Source: Chara braunii
Lineage: Eukaryota; Streptophyta; Charophyceae; Charales; Characeae
DNA: 26,607 nucleotides
Assembly (NCBI GenBank): GCA_003427395.1
Contig: BFEA01000252.1
Span: 2,012,160-2,038,766 of the forward strand
Reading direction: 5' to 3'
Positions within the stretch are counted from its first letter, which is position 1. Each line of letters begins with the position of its first letter. This document shows positions 10,064 through 19,420 of this stretch, piece by piece. The notes beneath the pieces are model-generated. The model was not told where the DNA came from. It did no database searches and worked only from the letters and a program-made list of their open reading frames with translations. Both the position numbers and the translations under genes were made by a program.

Positions 10064-10951
10064 CACATGCAATTCATCATTTTTAACCAATATTCCAACA
10101 ACATGAGGAGAAAAACAATGTGTTAACCATTCTTGACCAACTTAAATATGACACCAGAAAAAGGATAAAAGTAATGTTCTCATGACACACTCAACACTTA
10201 GGCAATAATTATTTTGAAGGCAATACCTGCAAAATCCCCCAATTTCTTATGATCTAGTACAACAACCGGATAAGTTTAATATATGGCTGAAGTGTTGAAA
10301 CTTCTCCCCTTTTGATCGACCTCTAGTATAATACTTCGTCTCTCAACATTTTTCAACCCCTCTTCACTCCACGCTGTCATGTGGATTAAGATAAGTTAGC
10401 AACAGACTATTTCAAGAGCAACCCCCAAATATAAAATTATCCCATCCATAATCTTTTCTTACCCTTCAAGGTCAATGTGATCTCAATGCAGAGGCTTTGA
10501 ATTCCTATATCCCTGCATGTTTAATCGACGTTCATCTTTCAATTGATGTATTTTATAATATTTTCAACTCCTCCGCCCTTGCATGTCCAATCAATTATGC
10601 AAAGTATGTGTTTTGTCTCATTTCTCAATCCACGTGGATAACTTTCAACTTGTTTTGTTATCGATTCTTCCGCCACATCTCTCACCATTTTGTCATGTTC
10701 GTCCCACCTCTCATTTATGATTTCAATGTTTTCCTCACATAAAATCTTTATACCTAATGCGTGGGCCGTTCGGGATGAATGTGGAAAGGAAAAAAAAAAC
10801 CTGAAAACAAGATATGTTATGAAGAAAAACAAATTAAATAAGATTTGCCTGAGCATTACACCCAAATTCCTTACCAAATTTAAAATAAAAATAAAATATG
10901 AAAAACGACTACTAAAAAAAAACAAAAAACAAAAACAAATTTAGTGAGCGC
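10064..10951. other. AT-rich region without recognised features
   Basis: Low-GC sequence with A and T runs. Open frames on either strand (for example 10539-10925) are short and low in complexity, with no recognisable motif. Confidence 0.6.
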
Positions 10952-11300
10952 GCGAGCACGTTTTCGACACCACCATCTTTGGTGATTTTTCAGTTTTTTT
11001 AGGGAATAGTTAAATATCCTGAAAACTTATAGACGTGTAACTCACATAATGCAAAACCCACTGAAAAAAATTCAAAAAATAATAAAATTGTTTAGACCTC
11101 GAACTAAAGTGAAAACAAAAAGTAAAAAGTAAAAAAAAATGTGGGCGAGCACGTTTTGACACCGCCATCTTTAGCGATTTTTAATTCTTATTTGGCTGAG
11201 CCAAATGACTTGAAAATTTATAGGCATGTACCTCACGGCATAGAGAACTCACAAAAAAACATCAGAAAAAATATATATAGTTTTAGGCCCCGAAATAAAT
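10952..11300 (+). repeat. Two diverged copies of a ~157-bp unit, offset 193
   Basis: Copy 1 runs from 10952 to about 11108, copy 2 from 11145 to about 11300. Both begin GCGAGCACGTTTT, continue GACACC.CCATCTTT, share TGAAAA.TTATAG in the middle and end CGAA.TAAA. They are separated by an A-rich linker. No coding frame is conserved. They may be remnants of a dispersed or satellite-like repeat. Confidence 0.8.
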
Positions 11301-11352
11301 TTTGGCGGGTGCCGAACACCGTCGGGTTCGGACTCCATACGGGACCCTGAAC

Positions 11353-11398
11353 GCTCGTACGTACGGAGGTCTGCCTGGGGACCTCCGTACGTATGAGC
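11353..11398. repeat. 19-bp inverted repeat (hairpin) next to (TA)n
   Basis: The arm 11353-11371 pairs with 11380-11398 with one mismatch around an 8-base loop (TGCCTGGG). The arms contain GTACGTAC, itself a palindrome. A (TA)n run follows at once (11399-11421). It could be a cruciform-prone site or the core of a tiny inverted-repeat element. Confidence 0.9.
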
Positions 11399-11421
11399 TA
11401 TATATATATATATATATATAT
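11399..11421. repeat. (TA)n microsatellite
   Basis: Pure TA dinucleotides directly abut the hairpin. A second short TA run lies near 11543-11557. Confidence 0.95.
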
Positions 11422-11731
11422 AGGACATTCCATAATGATTCAAAATAATACTGATGACAAAATTCAATGGAAATGCTTAGAATCTAAGATAGAAAGTCAA
11501 CGTATACATTATGGACGATTGGATACGTGAACATGAGTTACTATATATATATATATAAACTCATCAAAACATTCAAATACTGAGTCATGACACTTATATA
11601 ATCAATGCATTTACCTCGTTTATATAAGCAATAACAAATCAATTTAGGTATGTATTTAGTCATCCTCTTAGCCTTAACCCCCCTTCTATTCTTAAGTAGT
11701 TGTTTCTTAATAGGGTTAACTTCAACAAAGT

Positions 11732-11889
11732 CACAAAAACAGGTTATAATTGCACTATGGGGCAAGGTACACCTTGCACTTGTACTTCGGGCACCCTACT
11801 TGACCAGAAAATTGGGTTGTATACATTGCCCAAACTGCAATTCGAAACTGTATTTTGGTCCATAGTGCCATTATAACTCATTTTTGTAA
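11732..11889. mobile_element. MITE-like ~155-bp inverted-repeat element
   Basis: The core GTTATAATTGCACTATGG (11743-11760) pairs with 11860-11877 at 17 of 18 bases. Weaker complementarity extends outward to CAAAAA/TTTTTG and inward for some 30 more bases, so most of the element can fold on itself. No coding capacity is evident, and no clean target duplication was found. The open frame at 11650-11865 crosses its edge and is not a gene. Confidence 0.72.
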
Positions 11890-12610
11890 CTCCCGCGTAG
11901 TTTCCTGTTCATAATATTACTAAACCAACCCACATAATCCTGTATATCAGCGAATTGTGTCATTTATAAACCATTTCAAATTGTTTGATTCCANCAACTT
12001 CAACCTACCGATTGCACNTTTGTTGTTACNGTGTTAATTGATGCTCGTTGTGTATGAGTTGCACTGTATTAAAAAACATGAAATTTTCCTTAGCTTCACC
12101 CGCATTTACATTTGCATTTTCATCTGTGTCTTTATTTTCATTTGCATCTTTCAGTGCCGTTATATTTGTCCAGCTTCCAAATGGTTCCAGTGTCTTTGTC
12201 GGGGTGTTGACTTGCAAAGAATAAATACGGACACAATCCTATTGCATGATTACTCCCTTAATATTATGTATTGAACACAAGTATACTACGATTACTTGAA
12301 AAACTACAAACAACCAAGAACATTTAAAGCGATAAGCATCTTGGAAAAAATAAAATATTATATATTCAACTTACTTTGTCTCAGTGACTATCATTGTGAT
12401 CTTCGCCATTCACTTTCTCATTCGTTTTTTCTCTCCTTATCCCCTGTTGACTTTCCCAAAAGTTGTTTCGACAGGTGTGAGTTACCTCATCAGGGTGTGT
12501 GCTTGGTGTTTTGAGTTGACTGTAGCATTAGCCATATCTACTACTACCTACGAGTCATAGAGGCCAACCTGCTTCAACCTGCCCAAATTGGACGTACATG
12601 AAGGGCCCAA
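11890..12610. other. AT-rich region without recognised features
   Basis: Ambiguous Ns occur at 11994, 12018 and 12030. I see no convincing gene or repeat. A 78-codon frame at 12038-12274 has no recognisable motif. Confidence 0.55.
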
Positions 12611-12932
12611 GAACGACCATTTCGTCAAAATGGACATTTTTTTATTTTTTGAACAAAATTGAAACAGAGTTTTTTGGCCGAAAACTCGTCAAAAATTGTT
12701 GTTCCTGAGGGTCCAGCGTGTACATGGACCTAGCTTGAGACCAGGCATCTCTAGACAGGACTGCATGGAGGTACCTGGTCTCAAGCTAGGTCCATGTACA
12801 GCCAGGGGGTCTAGCATTTTACAAACGCCGGACCCTCAGGAACAACAAAATTTGACGAGTTTTCGACAAAAAAACTCGGTTTCAATTTCGTTCAAAAAAT
12901 ACCAGATGTCCATTTTAACGAAATGGCAGTTC
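12611..12932. mobile_element. ~320-bp foldback (long inverted repeat) element
   Basis: The left arm starts GAACGACCATTTCG (12611) and the right arm ends CGAAATGGCAGTTC (12932). By eye about 90% of bases pair over roughly 100 bases of each outer arm. A perfect 27-bp inner stem pairs 12719-12745 with 12774-12800 around a 28-base spacer. The right arm holds about 26 extra bases (12801-12830), giving one bulge. Such a structure is typical of a MITE or foldback element. A transcript would be a long double-stranded hairpin and a possible small-RNA source. Confidence 0.85.
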
Positions 12933-12945
12933 AAGAGTCTAGTCC

Positions 12946-12949
<4 letters not shown>

Positions 12950-13001
<52 letters not shown>
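12950..13001. repeat. (TC)n microsatellite before assembly gap
   Basis: Pure TC repeat running into the N block. Confidence 0.95.
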
Positions 13002-13126
13002 NNNNNNNNNNNNNNNNNNNNNNNNNNNNNNNNNNNNNNNNNNNNNNNNNNNNNNNNNNNNNNNNNNNNNNNNNNNNNNNNNNNNNNNNNNNNNNNNNNN
13101 NNNNNNNNNNNNNNNNNNNNNNNNNN
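13002..13126. other. Assembly gap (125 Ns)
   Basis: A run of N flanked by (TC)n on the left and (CA)n on the right. The true length and content are unknown. Confidence 0.99.

Positions 13127-13160
<34 letters not shown>
13127..13160. repeat. (CA)n microsatellite after assembly gap
   Basis: Pure CA repeat emerging from the N block. Confidence 0.95.
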
Positions 13161-13164
<4 letters not shown>

Positions 13165-13232
13165 TACTCTTCTCTTTCTCTCTCGTTATCTCTGAAGACC
13201 AACTTTGACACAAAACTACTTGAACTGTCTCA

Positions 13233-13413
13233 CAGCGGTTAAACCACCAGTACACCCGAGCCTGGCGGACTTGCAATCCACACCAAGCTTTGTCGAACCG
13301 CCAGCGGCACACTTTTTTCTTTTCTGAATGGCACTGCCAGCCATTGTGGTCTGGTAGCTCCGAGCCTCCAAAATTTTAGGAGCGAGCCTGGGGCTACGTA
13401 CTGGCGGCTAAAC
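13233..13413. mobile_element. Small TIR element A (non-autonomous, family shared with 25887-26143)
   Basis: The left end CAGCGGTTAAACCACCAGTAC pairs imperfectly with the right end GTACTGGCGGCTAAAC (13398-13413). The same terminal motif TTAAACCACCAGT bounds a second element near 25.9-26.1 kb. At about 180 bp with no coding capacity, it fits a MITE. The CAG start is hAT-like, but no target duplication is readable. Confidence 0.6.
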
Positions 13414-13464
13414 AATACGATAATGGGTGAGGATACAACAAGGGGATGGTCTTACCCTATCAAA

Positions 13465-13483
13465 GGGGGGGGGGGGGGGGGGG
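13465..13483 (+). repeat. Poly-G run (19 G)
   Basis: Nineteen consecutive G, followed by GAAGGGTGGAGGGGAAGGG. It could fold as a G-quadruplex and is a likely place for sequencing length error. It lies about 90 bases before the Gln-rich exon. Confidence 0.95.
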
Positions 13484-13574
13484 AAGGGTGGAGGGGAAGG
13501 GTGTTCCAAAGCACGTGACACCTCGCCTGAGCCTTCTGTACATGGAATCCTTTGGCATTCGTTGCATGTTGCAG

Positions 13575-13820
13575 GTGTTTCTGGCAGTTCCAGGTGCTGA
13601 TGGCGGCGCATTCCGAGACCTGGCGCCTGTTCCTTACCAATTCACAGGACAAACACCTTTCCTGCCAGTATGTCCTTGTGTGAGTTCTGCACATCCTGTG
13701 CAAGAGACTGCAGGAGGTACAGTAGTGACCCAATTCCATACCGAAGACACCAAAGACGAAAGCACAGGAGTCGCACAACCAACTCAAGGAGAATCTGTGG
13801 ATAATGACCACCATCAGCAA

Positions 13821-13851
<31 letters not shown>

Positions 13852-14102
13852 GGCAACAGCAACAGCAACAGCAGCAGGAACAGTTAGCAATGACAGTGTG
13901 TGGTTTTGGAAAATCAACCAGTCTTCGCTGCCCCGTTGGTACACTGTATGCCCGCCTTGAGTGGGTGGAGGGAAATATGTCCACAGGGCCTGAAAAGGAC
14001 CCTGAGAAGGGTTGCGTAGTCATAGCTCCACCTCGTCCACCTTCTTCTCTAAGACTGGACAGGTTTCCTCACAACCAGAGTGCAATTGGAGCAATTGGAC
14101 AG
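13575..14102 (+). CDS. Gln-rich exon of an unidentified host gene
   Basis: I do not recognise the protein. The exon is proposed because an open frame of 176 codons is bordered by a plausible acceptor (GTTGCATGTTGCAG before 13575) and a good donor (CAG then GTATGAG at 14103), both in phase 0. The product begins VFLAVPGADGG and contains PVPYQFTGQTPFLP. It carries a CAG/CAA-coded Gln tract (about residues 80-105), then GFGKSTSLRCPVG, YARLEWVEGN and a Pro-Arg-rich end (IAPPRPPSSLRLDRFP). Non-repeat parts use all residues evenly, unlike shadow frames nearby. Gln tracts are common in transcription and chromatin factors, but that is only a hint. Acceptors at 13586 or 13592 are possible. The upstream ATG at 13446 reads through the poly-G run and is an unlikely start, so earlier exons should lie further upstream. 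Confidence 0.55.
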
Positions 14103-14275
14103 GTATGAGGAAACTCCTTTCTCTCTGCCTTCCCCTCTTCCCCTCAACTATCCCCTTTCCTTCTTGCCCTTAATTAGTCCCTTTAACTCCCTTATCTAAA
14201 TGTATTGCCCCTGACTATTCCCTTTCCTTCTTGCTCTAAACTACTCGCTTTGCTTCTTGCCCTCAACTGTTTCAG

Positions 14276-14342
14276 AGGTTCTCTTGCCAGGACGGTGGCA
14301 GCCACATACCCCTATGGAGTGTGAAAAGAGGGAAATACCGAA

Positions 14343-14347
<5 letters not shown>
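14276..14347 (+). CDS. Possible small exon of the same host gene
   Basis: A strong acceptor (CTCAACTGTTTCAG, with a long pyrimidine tract) precedes 24 codons that continue the previous exon in phase 0: RFSCQDGGSHIPLW, then SVKRGKYRNC. The only available donor is a GT inside the (TG)n repeat that begins here, which is unusual. If the exon is not used, the upstream exon joins the one at 22007 directly, also in phase 0. The composition looks coding, but the length is too short to be sure. Confidence 0.3.

Positions 14348-14405
<58 letters not shown>
14345..14405. repeat. (TG)n microsatellite
   Basis: Pure TG repeat separated by a few bases from an (AG)n tract. Both are in the proposed large intron. 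Confidence 0.95.
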
Positions 14406-14406
<1 letters not shown>

Positions 14407-14409
14407 GCC

Positions 14410-14410
<1 letters not shown>

Positions 14411-14479
<69 letters not shown>
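14411..14479. repeat. (AG)n microsatellite
   Basis: Pure AG repeat following GTTGCCAGG. Open frames through both tracts translate only to dipeptide repeats and are not genes. Confidence 0.95.
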
Positions 14480-14480
<1 letters not shown>

Positions 14481-14568
14481 CTTTTACACAGCATGGTAGA
14501 GTTTTCTTTTTCATATCCGATCGTGTGTCCCCCTGTTTAGGAGGCAAGTGCATTCACCACACTTGCAA

Positions 14569-14682
14569 AGAATTTGGACCATTTCCCAATTTGTGCGTGT
14601 AATCCTTGAAAGTGCAGGGATGATGCTAATCTTCTATGCATCGTAATATCTTTCCAATTTCGTCAGATGTCTTGAAGGGCTC
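14569..14682 (-). ncRNA. U6-like: U6 spliceosomal snRNA-like copy, divergent (probable pseudogene)
   Basis: Read on the minus strand, the segment keeps the main U6 landmarks in order: ACATC then AAATTGGAA near the 5' end, AGAAGATTAGCAT in the catalytic region, CCCTGC, AAGGAT.ACACGCACAAAT, and GAAATGGTCCAAATT at the 3' end. U6 forms the catalytic centre of the spliceosome with U2. Differences from U6: the ACAGAGA box reads GCATAGA, about 7 bases are inserted before it and about 4 before AAGGAT, the GGC after AGCAT is changed, and the 5' stem is weakened. Only TTT follows the end, rather than the usual T run for Pol III stop. The AGC triad is kept. It lies inside the proposed host intron, antisense to the gene. 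Confidence 0.82.
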
Positions 14683-14696
14683 AACTACTATGCTTC

Positions 14697-14707
14697 ATTA
14701 TATATAG
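14697..14707 (-). promoter_or_regulatory. TATA box upstream of the U6-like copy
   Basis: CTATATATAAT on the minus strand begins about 24 bases upstream of the 5' end of the U6-like copy, the usual place for a plant U6 TATA element. The copy may therefore have arisen with its own promoter rather than by retroposition of the RNA alone. A possible upstream element near 14730-14745 (GATGTGG on minus) is only an inverted partial match to the plant snRNA element and is not called. Confidence 0.5.
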
Positions 14708-14999
14708 AGCAAAAGGAGGCCGGGAATCCCTCCACATCTCAACCCGGAAGACTTGGGCCATTACCCAGATTAGGCTCATACTGGAGACCGGATCCTATGT
14801 CCCTTTCTCCTGTCAAACTACATGCTATTCCTGAACAAAGAGAAAGCTGGGTTAACAAGCGACAAATAGCAATGAAGGAAAGAACCTTCCAACCTGCCGC
14901 TAGACCCCCAGGTTGCACTTAAGAAATGAAAGAGCTGAATTGAAATGAAAAATTTGACACCCCTGCGTAGTGTCCCAACATGCTAAATCCTAAGCCTAC
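14708..14999. other. Intron sequence without recognised features
   Basis: This lies between the U6-like copy and the LINE 3' region. No repeat or open frame stands out. The LINE 3' end is not marked by a clear poly-T on this strand. Confidence 0.5.
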
Positions 15000-15070
15000 C
15001 TCTATTTTCATCTGTCTAATGTCTCCCTCCCCTCTCTCTTTCCACCTATCCTCGCCTTAAAACCTAAACC

Positions 15071-18000
15071 CTACTGCTGTTGCTCCTCATTCCCTTTACC
15101 CCCGCCACCTCGTCCTCTCTGTCTCCACAGAAATATGAGGCCTGAGGCCTGGATGGTTGCTACTTTGCCATTCCCAAGGATTCTGCGATCAAACCTGTCT
15201 TTCAAATCCTGTTCTTGTTCCGGTTGCTGTCTCATCTGCCGCTGCACTCGTTTCCACTGTGCCCGAACATCCGTTTCCATTAAGTTTGGGAAGACTTCCC
15301 TTGCTTCCTGTCTATGCATCGCCCTCTTTCCTATTGTGATCTGGCAGCGTCTTGTCCAAATCGTCCATACTGTATACTGTCTTATGAGTTGGAACAGCTG
15401 TTTCTCGAAGGCTGGCCAGTCACTGGGGCAGTTGTGGCCTAGTAGCAGGGTTGCCTTTTCTTCCAGAAATGACTTCTGCGTCATCTTCCTCCAGAGGGTT
15501 CTGGCTATTTCCCGTAGGCTCTCTGCCTCTGGGCATGCCAGCAAGCCGTGTTCCATTGTTTTCACTGAGCCCTGCTGGCAAACTAAACACAAGGCGTTGG
15601 AGGGGTCTCTCCTTGCCCGACTTCTCCTTTCGTTTAGCCAAGCGTTTACCGGTAGTGCGACATGCGCAATTAGCCACTACATGCTCCTAACTTGACCAAG
15701 TCTTATCTTATTGATCAGAGCCCATGGTATTGCCAGTAGTTGCTCCGGGGAGACTCCCGCTCTGTTTTCCCAATGCTGCGTGAGTGCGGTCTTCAGTGGG
15801 TGGTGACGCCTTCTTAGTCTGCAGCCGATTCAAGTTGTATACTTGAGTATGTTGATTCTTCTAGATATTCTCAACCTCCCTCCTCTGAGATTCCACGCCC
15901 ACTCCGCCGGGTCTATTTCCATATCTTCTATTGGAGTGGTTGGGCTAAATATCATGAAGTCCTCCGTTTCCACTACTCTTACTTTTTGTACTTGTTGCAC
16001 TTGAATAGTGACCGGGGTCTTGGAATCCTGGTACAAGAGGCTGGTGGTACTTCCCGGGTTTGTGATGTTGTACATGTCCGCGTTCAACCACTCCTTCCTT
16101 GCTGGTTCTTGGCTCCAGATGCGGAATGCTTCTGCAGGTTCCCCTTCTTGCTTCCATGTGACCCAGTCGCCTAGTCCCCATTGAGTATTCTTTTTCAACA
16201 TTGTTGTCCGCTCATGTGGTATGAATGTGAGGATGTCGTTGAGGTTCTCAGTTAGTCTGTGGCATCCCTTTAGTTCTGCTCTGAACTCCCTGGCCGTCTT
16301 CCACTGCTGCTTATCCTTTGCCCAGAGGTGTTTGATCTGCCAGACTCCATGTTCTACCCACGCGCCCCATTTTGTGACAAATTTGTGTCTTTTTTTGTGA
16401 GTGTGAGGGGCTTACCCTGTGTCCTTGATGGCTGGGTTACAGAATATGGGCTGGCGGAGAACCTGCTCTCGAGTACGTGCTCTCTGACTCTAGCAGGAAT
16501 GATTTCCTTCCACAGTTTCACTAGTTGCTGCCAGTACAAGCCTACCCTGGTTCCGCCCTCGTCGCTTGTCTGCTCTCATGGACCTCTCCCTGCTTTGGCC
16601 CAGTTGCTGCACATTATCCAGAAGAGCCCCGACATGTTGGCTGGTGTAGTGTACTTCGCCAATTGTCTAATTCTGTCGAGGGCGAGTGGCACCCACGACA
16701 GATTTGGGTGGGTGATCAGTTTGACCACCCAGTTCATTTGCAGAGCCTTGAGCTGTTGGTCTGGATCTATTATGCATAGGCCTCCTTGTTCCTTCAGCTT
16801 TGTGACGTGCTTCCATGCAACTTTGGCAATGAAGTTGGGCCTGTTGGGATCGGAGGTCCACAGGTACGCTGAAGCTCTTCTTCGTACTGTTACTGTCGTC
16901 TGAGTTGGGGGACTCCATATTGTCCCTGCGTACCACAACATCGAAAAAATGGATGCGTTTAGGATGAGCGCTCTCCCGAACACTGAGGTGTAGATCGCTG
17001 ACCATGCCCCCAGTTTTGCTAGGATCCTGATCAAAAGTTCCACTGCCATGGAGTAATGCGGGCCTGTTTCCGTTATCTTAACTCCCAAGTATCTTAGCGG
17101 GGTTCGTGCTATCATCCATTGTAGTCCGTCTGGGTTAATGGTGGGTTCCAATCCCCCCCCTTCCTGGGTCGTCAACCACCAGCCCATGGTCTTTGTCCAG
17201 TTAATTTTCATTTTTGATGCTAGTTGGAAGGCTTCCATCCCTCTTGTCAACGCTTGGAAGGAGGAATCAGATGCTCTGATCAACACTATGAGGTCATCCG
17301 CAAACATCAGAGTTGTGGGGAGTTGCACTTGCCTTCCCTGCTGGTCTGGTGTCGTAGTCAGCTGCTGTATCGAGGGGTCCCTCCAGGCACGAGGCGACCA
17401 CCTTCATGATGAACAAGAAGATGGGGGCTGCTAGGGGATCCCCTGGCTGAGCGAGCGCGACATCTTGTATTTTGCTGATATGTGGCCATTGACTTGGACT
17501 TGTCCGTGTGCATCGTTGTATAGGACGCTAATCCACTTTCAGAATTTTGGTCCTACCCCCATCCTTTCCATGCACTGTTGAAGGAAGTCCCAATTCACTT
17601 GATTGTAGGCCTTTTCAAACTTAAAGAAGAGGATTGCTGCATTTATTCTTTTATCCTTGATATATCGTACTGACTCTGACAATGTCATGACATTGTCCAA
17701 GATGAATCTTGTGAGTATGAACCCGGTTTGATCCAAATGAAAGCAGGCCGCAGTGACCCCTCAAGCCTGTTAGCTAATGTTGCGCCCACTATCTTGTGTT
17801 TCAAGGTTAGAAGGGTTATCGGTCTATAGTTACGAATGTCTGTCCGATCCCCTTTTTTGTACAGAAGTGTAACTATTCCTATAGCTGGGTCTTGTCCCAA
17901 ACCCTCTTTCTACCATGCCTGGTTTAGGAATGATTCGTACTCTTCCCCTAGGATCGGCCAGAATTCCAACCAGAACTCCCTAGCCAGGCCATCCTTGCGC

Positions 18001-18559
18001 GATGTCATGTTAGGAGCCATGGACTTAAGAGCTTCCTCTAATTCTTCCAGCGACAGTGGGGCGTCTAGCATTGCTGCGTGTATCTTGGGGATTGTTAGTT
18101 CTAGATAGCTTAAAATTTTATTTCTTGTGGTGGCTACTTGTTGACGAGGATGCTCAAGTTCTCTTGAGGTATACATGTTTTTTGTAGAAGTCGTGTGCTA
18201 CCTCCACCATTCCTTCTGCTGTTGGCGTAATACCTTGTTGGCCTTGCAGTTGCTCTATAAGGACGTTCCTCCCATTGGTCTTGATTTTGTGGAAGAAAAA
18301 CTTCGTCATTCGCTCTCCCTCTTCCATTCTCTAAGCCTGGCTTGCATTTGCAAGCCCCGCATTCTCCATCTCTCCCTAGTTTGTTCTTCACTGCTTCCAG
18401 GGTTCTTTCGTACATGGTTGTTCCTGGACTTCTGATCAAGTTCTTCTCTGTTATTCTGACCGCTTGTTATAGCTCTTGTTCCCTTCTCTTTCGTTTGGTT
18501 GCCGTCTGTCTAGCTACTACTGATGAGGCTGTCGTTAGGGCATTAAGAAGGTTAGGGAA
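15071..18559 (-). pseudogene. LINE ORF2: reverse transcriptase and C-terminal zinc finger, broken
   Basis: Fragments in several frames form one ORF2 running right to left: a pre-RT region (18439-18134), RT fingers (18176-17685, NYRPITLLTLKHKI, with a TAG at 17907-17909), RT palm (17736-17539, QTGFILTRFILDNV then FEKAYNQVNW), palm and thumb (17328-16576, MFADDLIVLI and later RYLGVKI), a connecting region (16201-15830), and the C-terminal finger (15592-15071, CLVCQQGSVKTMEHGLLAC). The FADD aspartates are intact (17293-17304), but the first catalytic aspartate is Lys (about 17620-17622) in FFKFEKAY. ORF2 would make cDNA on nicked target DNA. The endonuclease N-terminus is absent. This copy cannot be active. 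Confidence 0.88.
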
Positions 18560-19420
18560 TGTTACATGCTGAGCCTGCACACGGGCCCCATTTTGGGGGC
18601 CCAACGGTTGTTGGGGGCCCCCAGGCTCCACGCCTTTCGGACACGCGCCCTGGAGGTCCACGGCTGGCCCTTAGGCCGCAGGATTTGATTTGAGACAACA
18701 TTTATTAATTTATATGCTGTCCTATTTTTGTCTGTTCGGGCGTCGTTTCGGACTGACAGTTCGTCCGAACAGACCTTCGGTCTATTCGGACCAAGTCCGC
18801 GCCTTGGGCCTGGTTCACCAGTGAGCAGGCCCGTTCTGGGCCAGGTTCGCATTCGTCCAGTAGCGGACGTCCCTGCTGTAGCAGCAGGGAGGGTCTGGAC
18901 GTCCGGTCGGGACCCAGACCCAGTAGGTCACGTTTTTGGCCTAGGACCAGAGGCACACAGAGGCAGACTAGCGAGGCCCAACGATACATATAGTTGGGCC
19001 AGGCTAGGGCAGACACACAATTCAAGTAGCTCACTTCTTGGGCGACGCGCTGCTGGACCAGCGCTACGCTTGAGTAGAGGTAGAGGAGTAGGTAGGCAGA
19101 GGGGCGGAGGCCATACCTGCATCGGTGGAGTTCCTACCTGGGCGCCATAGCTGGTCTTCGTGCCAGCGCTCCTGCAGCACAAAGGGAACGCGGCAACAAT
19201 TAGTTCATGGTGGCAGTTACCTGCAAGGGAGATAGTGAGGAGGACGACATCTGCTTCTTCTTCTCTCGCCCTCCATCTCTCCTCCTTCCTCCTCCTCCTT
19301 CTTCTTCTTCTTCGTCTTCAGAGAGAGAGAGGTTATAGGCAGAGGTTACATCGGGCATGAAGCCCAGGATCTTATTCGACATTTTTTGTGGCAGACATTG
19401 ATTAAACATTTGGCAGGAGA
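18560..19420 (+). mobile_element. LTR-type insertion or LTR fragment inside the LINE
   Basis: The left end TGTTACATGCTG matches the gypsy LTR start (TGTTACATACTG at 8920) with one difference. It is followed by the same kind of GCACACGGGCCC...GGGCCC.ACGG block. Further in it resembles that LTR in layout: GCGCT motifs, GCCATAGCT, then a TTC-rich tract (about 19240-19320). No primer site or coding follows, so it looks like a solo or partial LTR of a related family. The right end is uncertain (19200-19430), and no 5-bp duplication of the left flank GGGAA was found at a fitting place. Confidence 0.6.

Noticed and set aside
11650-11865. 71-codon frame with hydrophobic start
   Set aside because: It crosses into the inverted-repeat element at 11732 and has no homology that I recognise.
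12696-13208. 170-codon frame
   Set aside because: It translates the foldback element, a TC microsatellite and the N gap.
13446-13574. ATG at 13446 as start of the Gln-rich protein
   Set aside because: It reads through a 19-G run and flanking G-rich sequence. A splice acceptor before 13575 is a better border.
14257-14602. Frames with alternating Cys-Val and Arg-Glu
   Set aside because: They are translations of (TG)n and (AG)n.
14730-14745. Plant snRNA upstream sequence element
   Set aside because: Only an inverted, partial match to the CCCACATC core. Spacing to TATA is suggestive but not enough.
14569-15070. U6-LINE chimeric retrocopy
   Set aside because: In known U6-L1 chimeras U6 lies 5' of the LINE 3' end. 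Here U6 lies downstream of the LINE 3' end on the same strand and has a TATA element.
16328-16903. 191-codon + strand frame
   Set aside because: It is antisense to LINE ORF2, whose RT motifs are clear on the minus strand.
18728-19150. 140-codon + strand frame in the LTR-type insertion
   Set aside because: It lies in LTR-like sequence with no domain, and is Gly/Arg/Pro-rich by composition.
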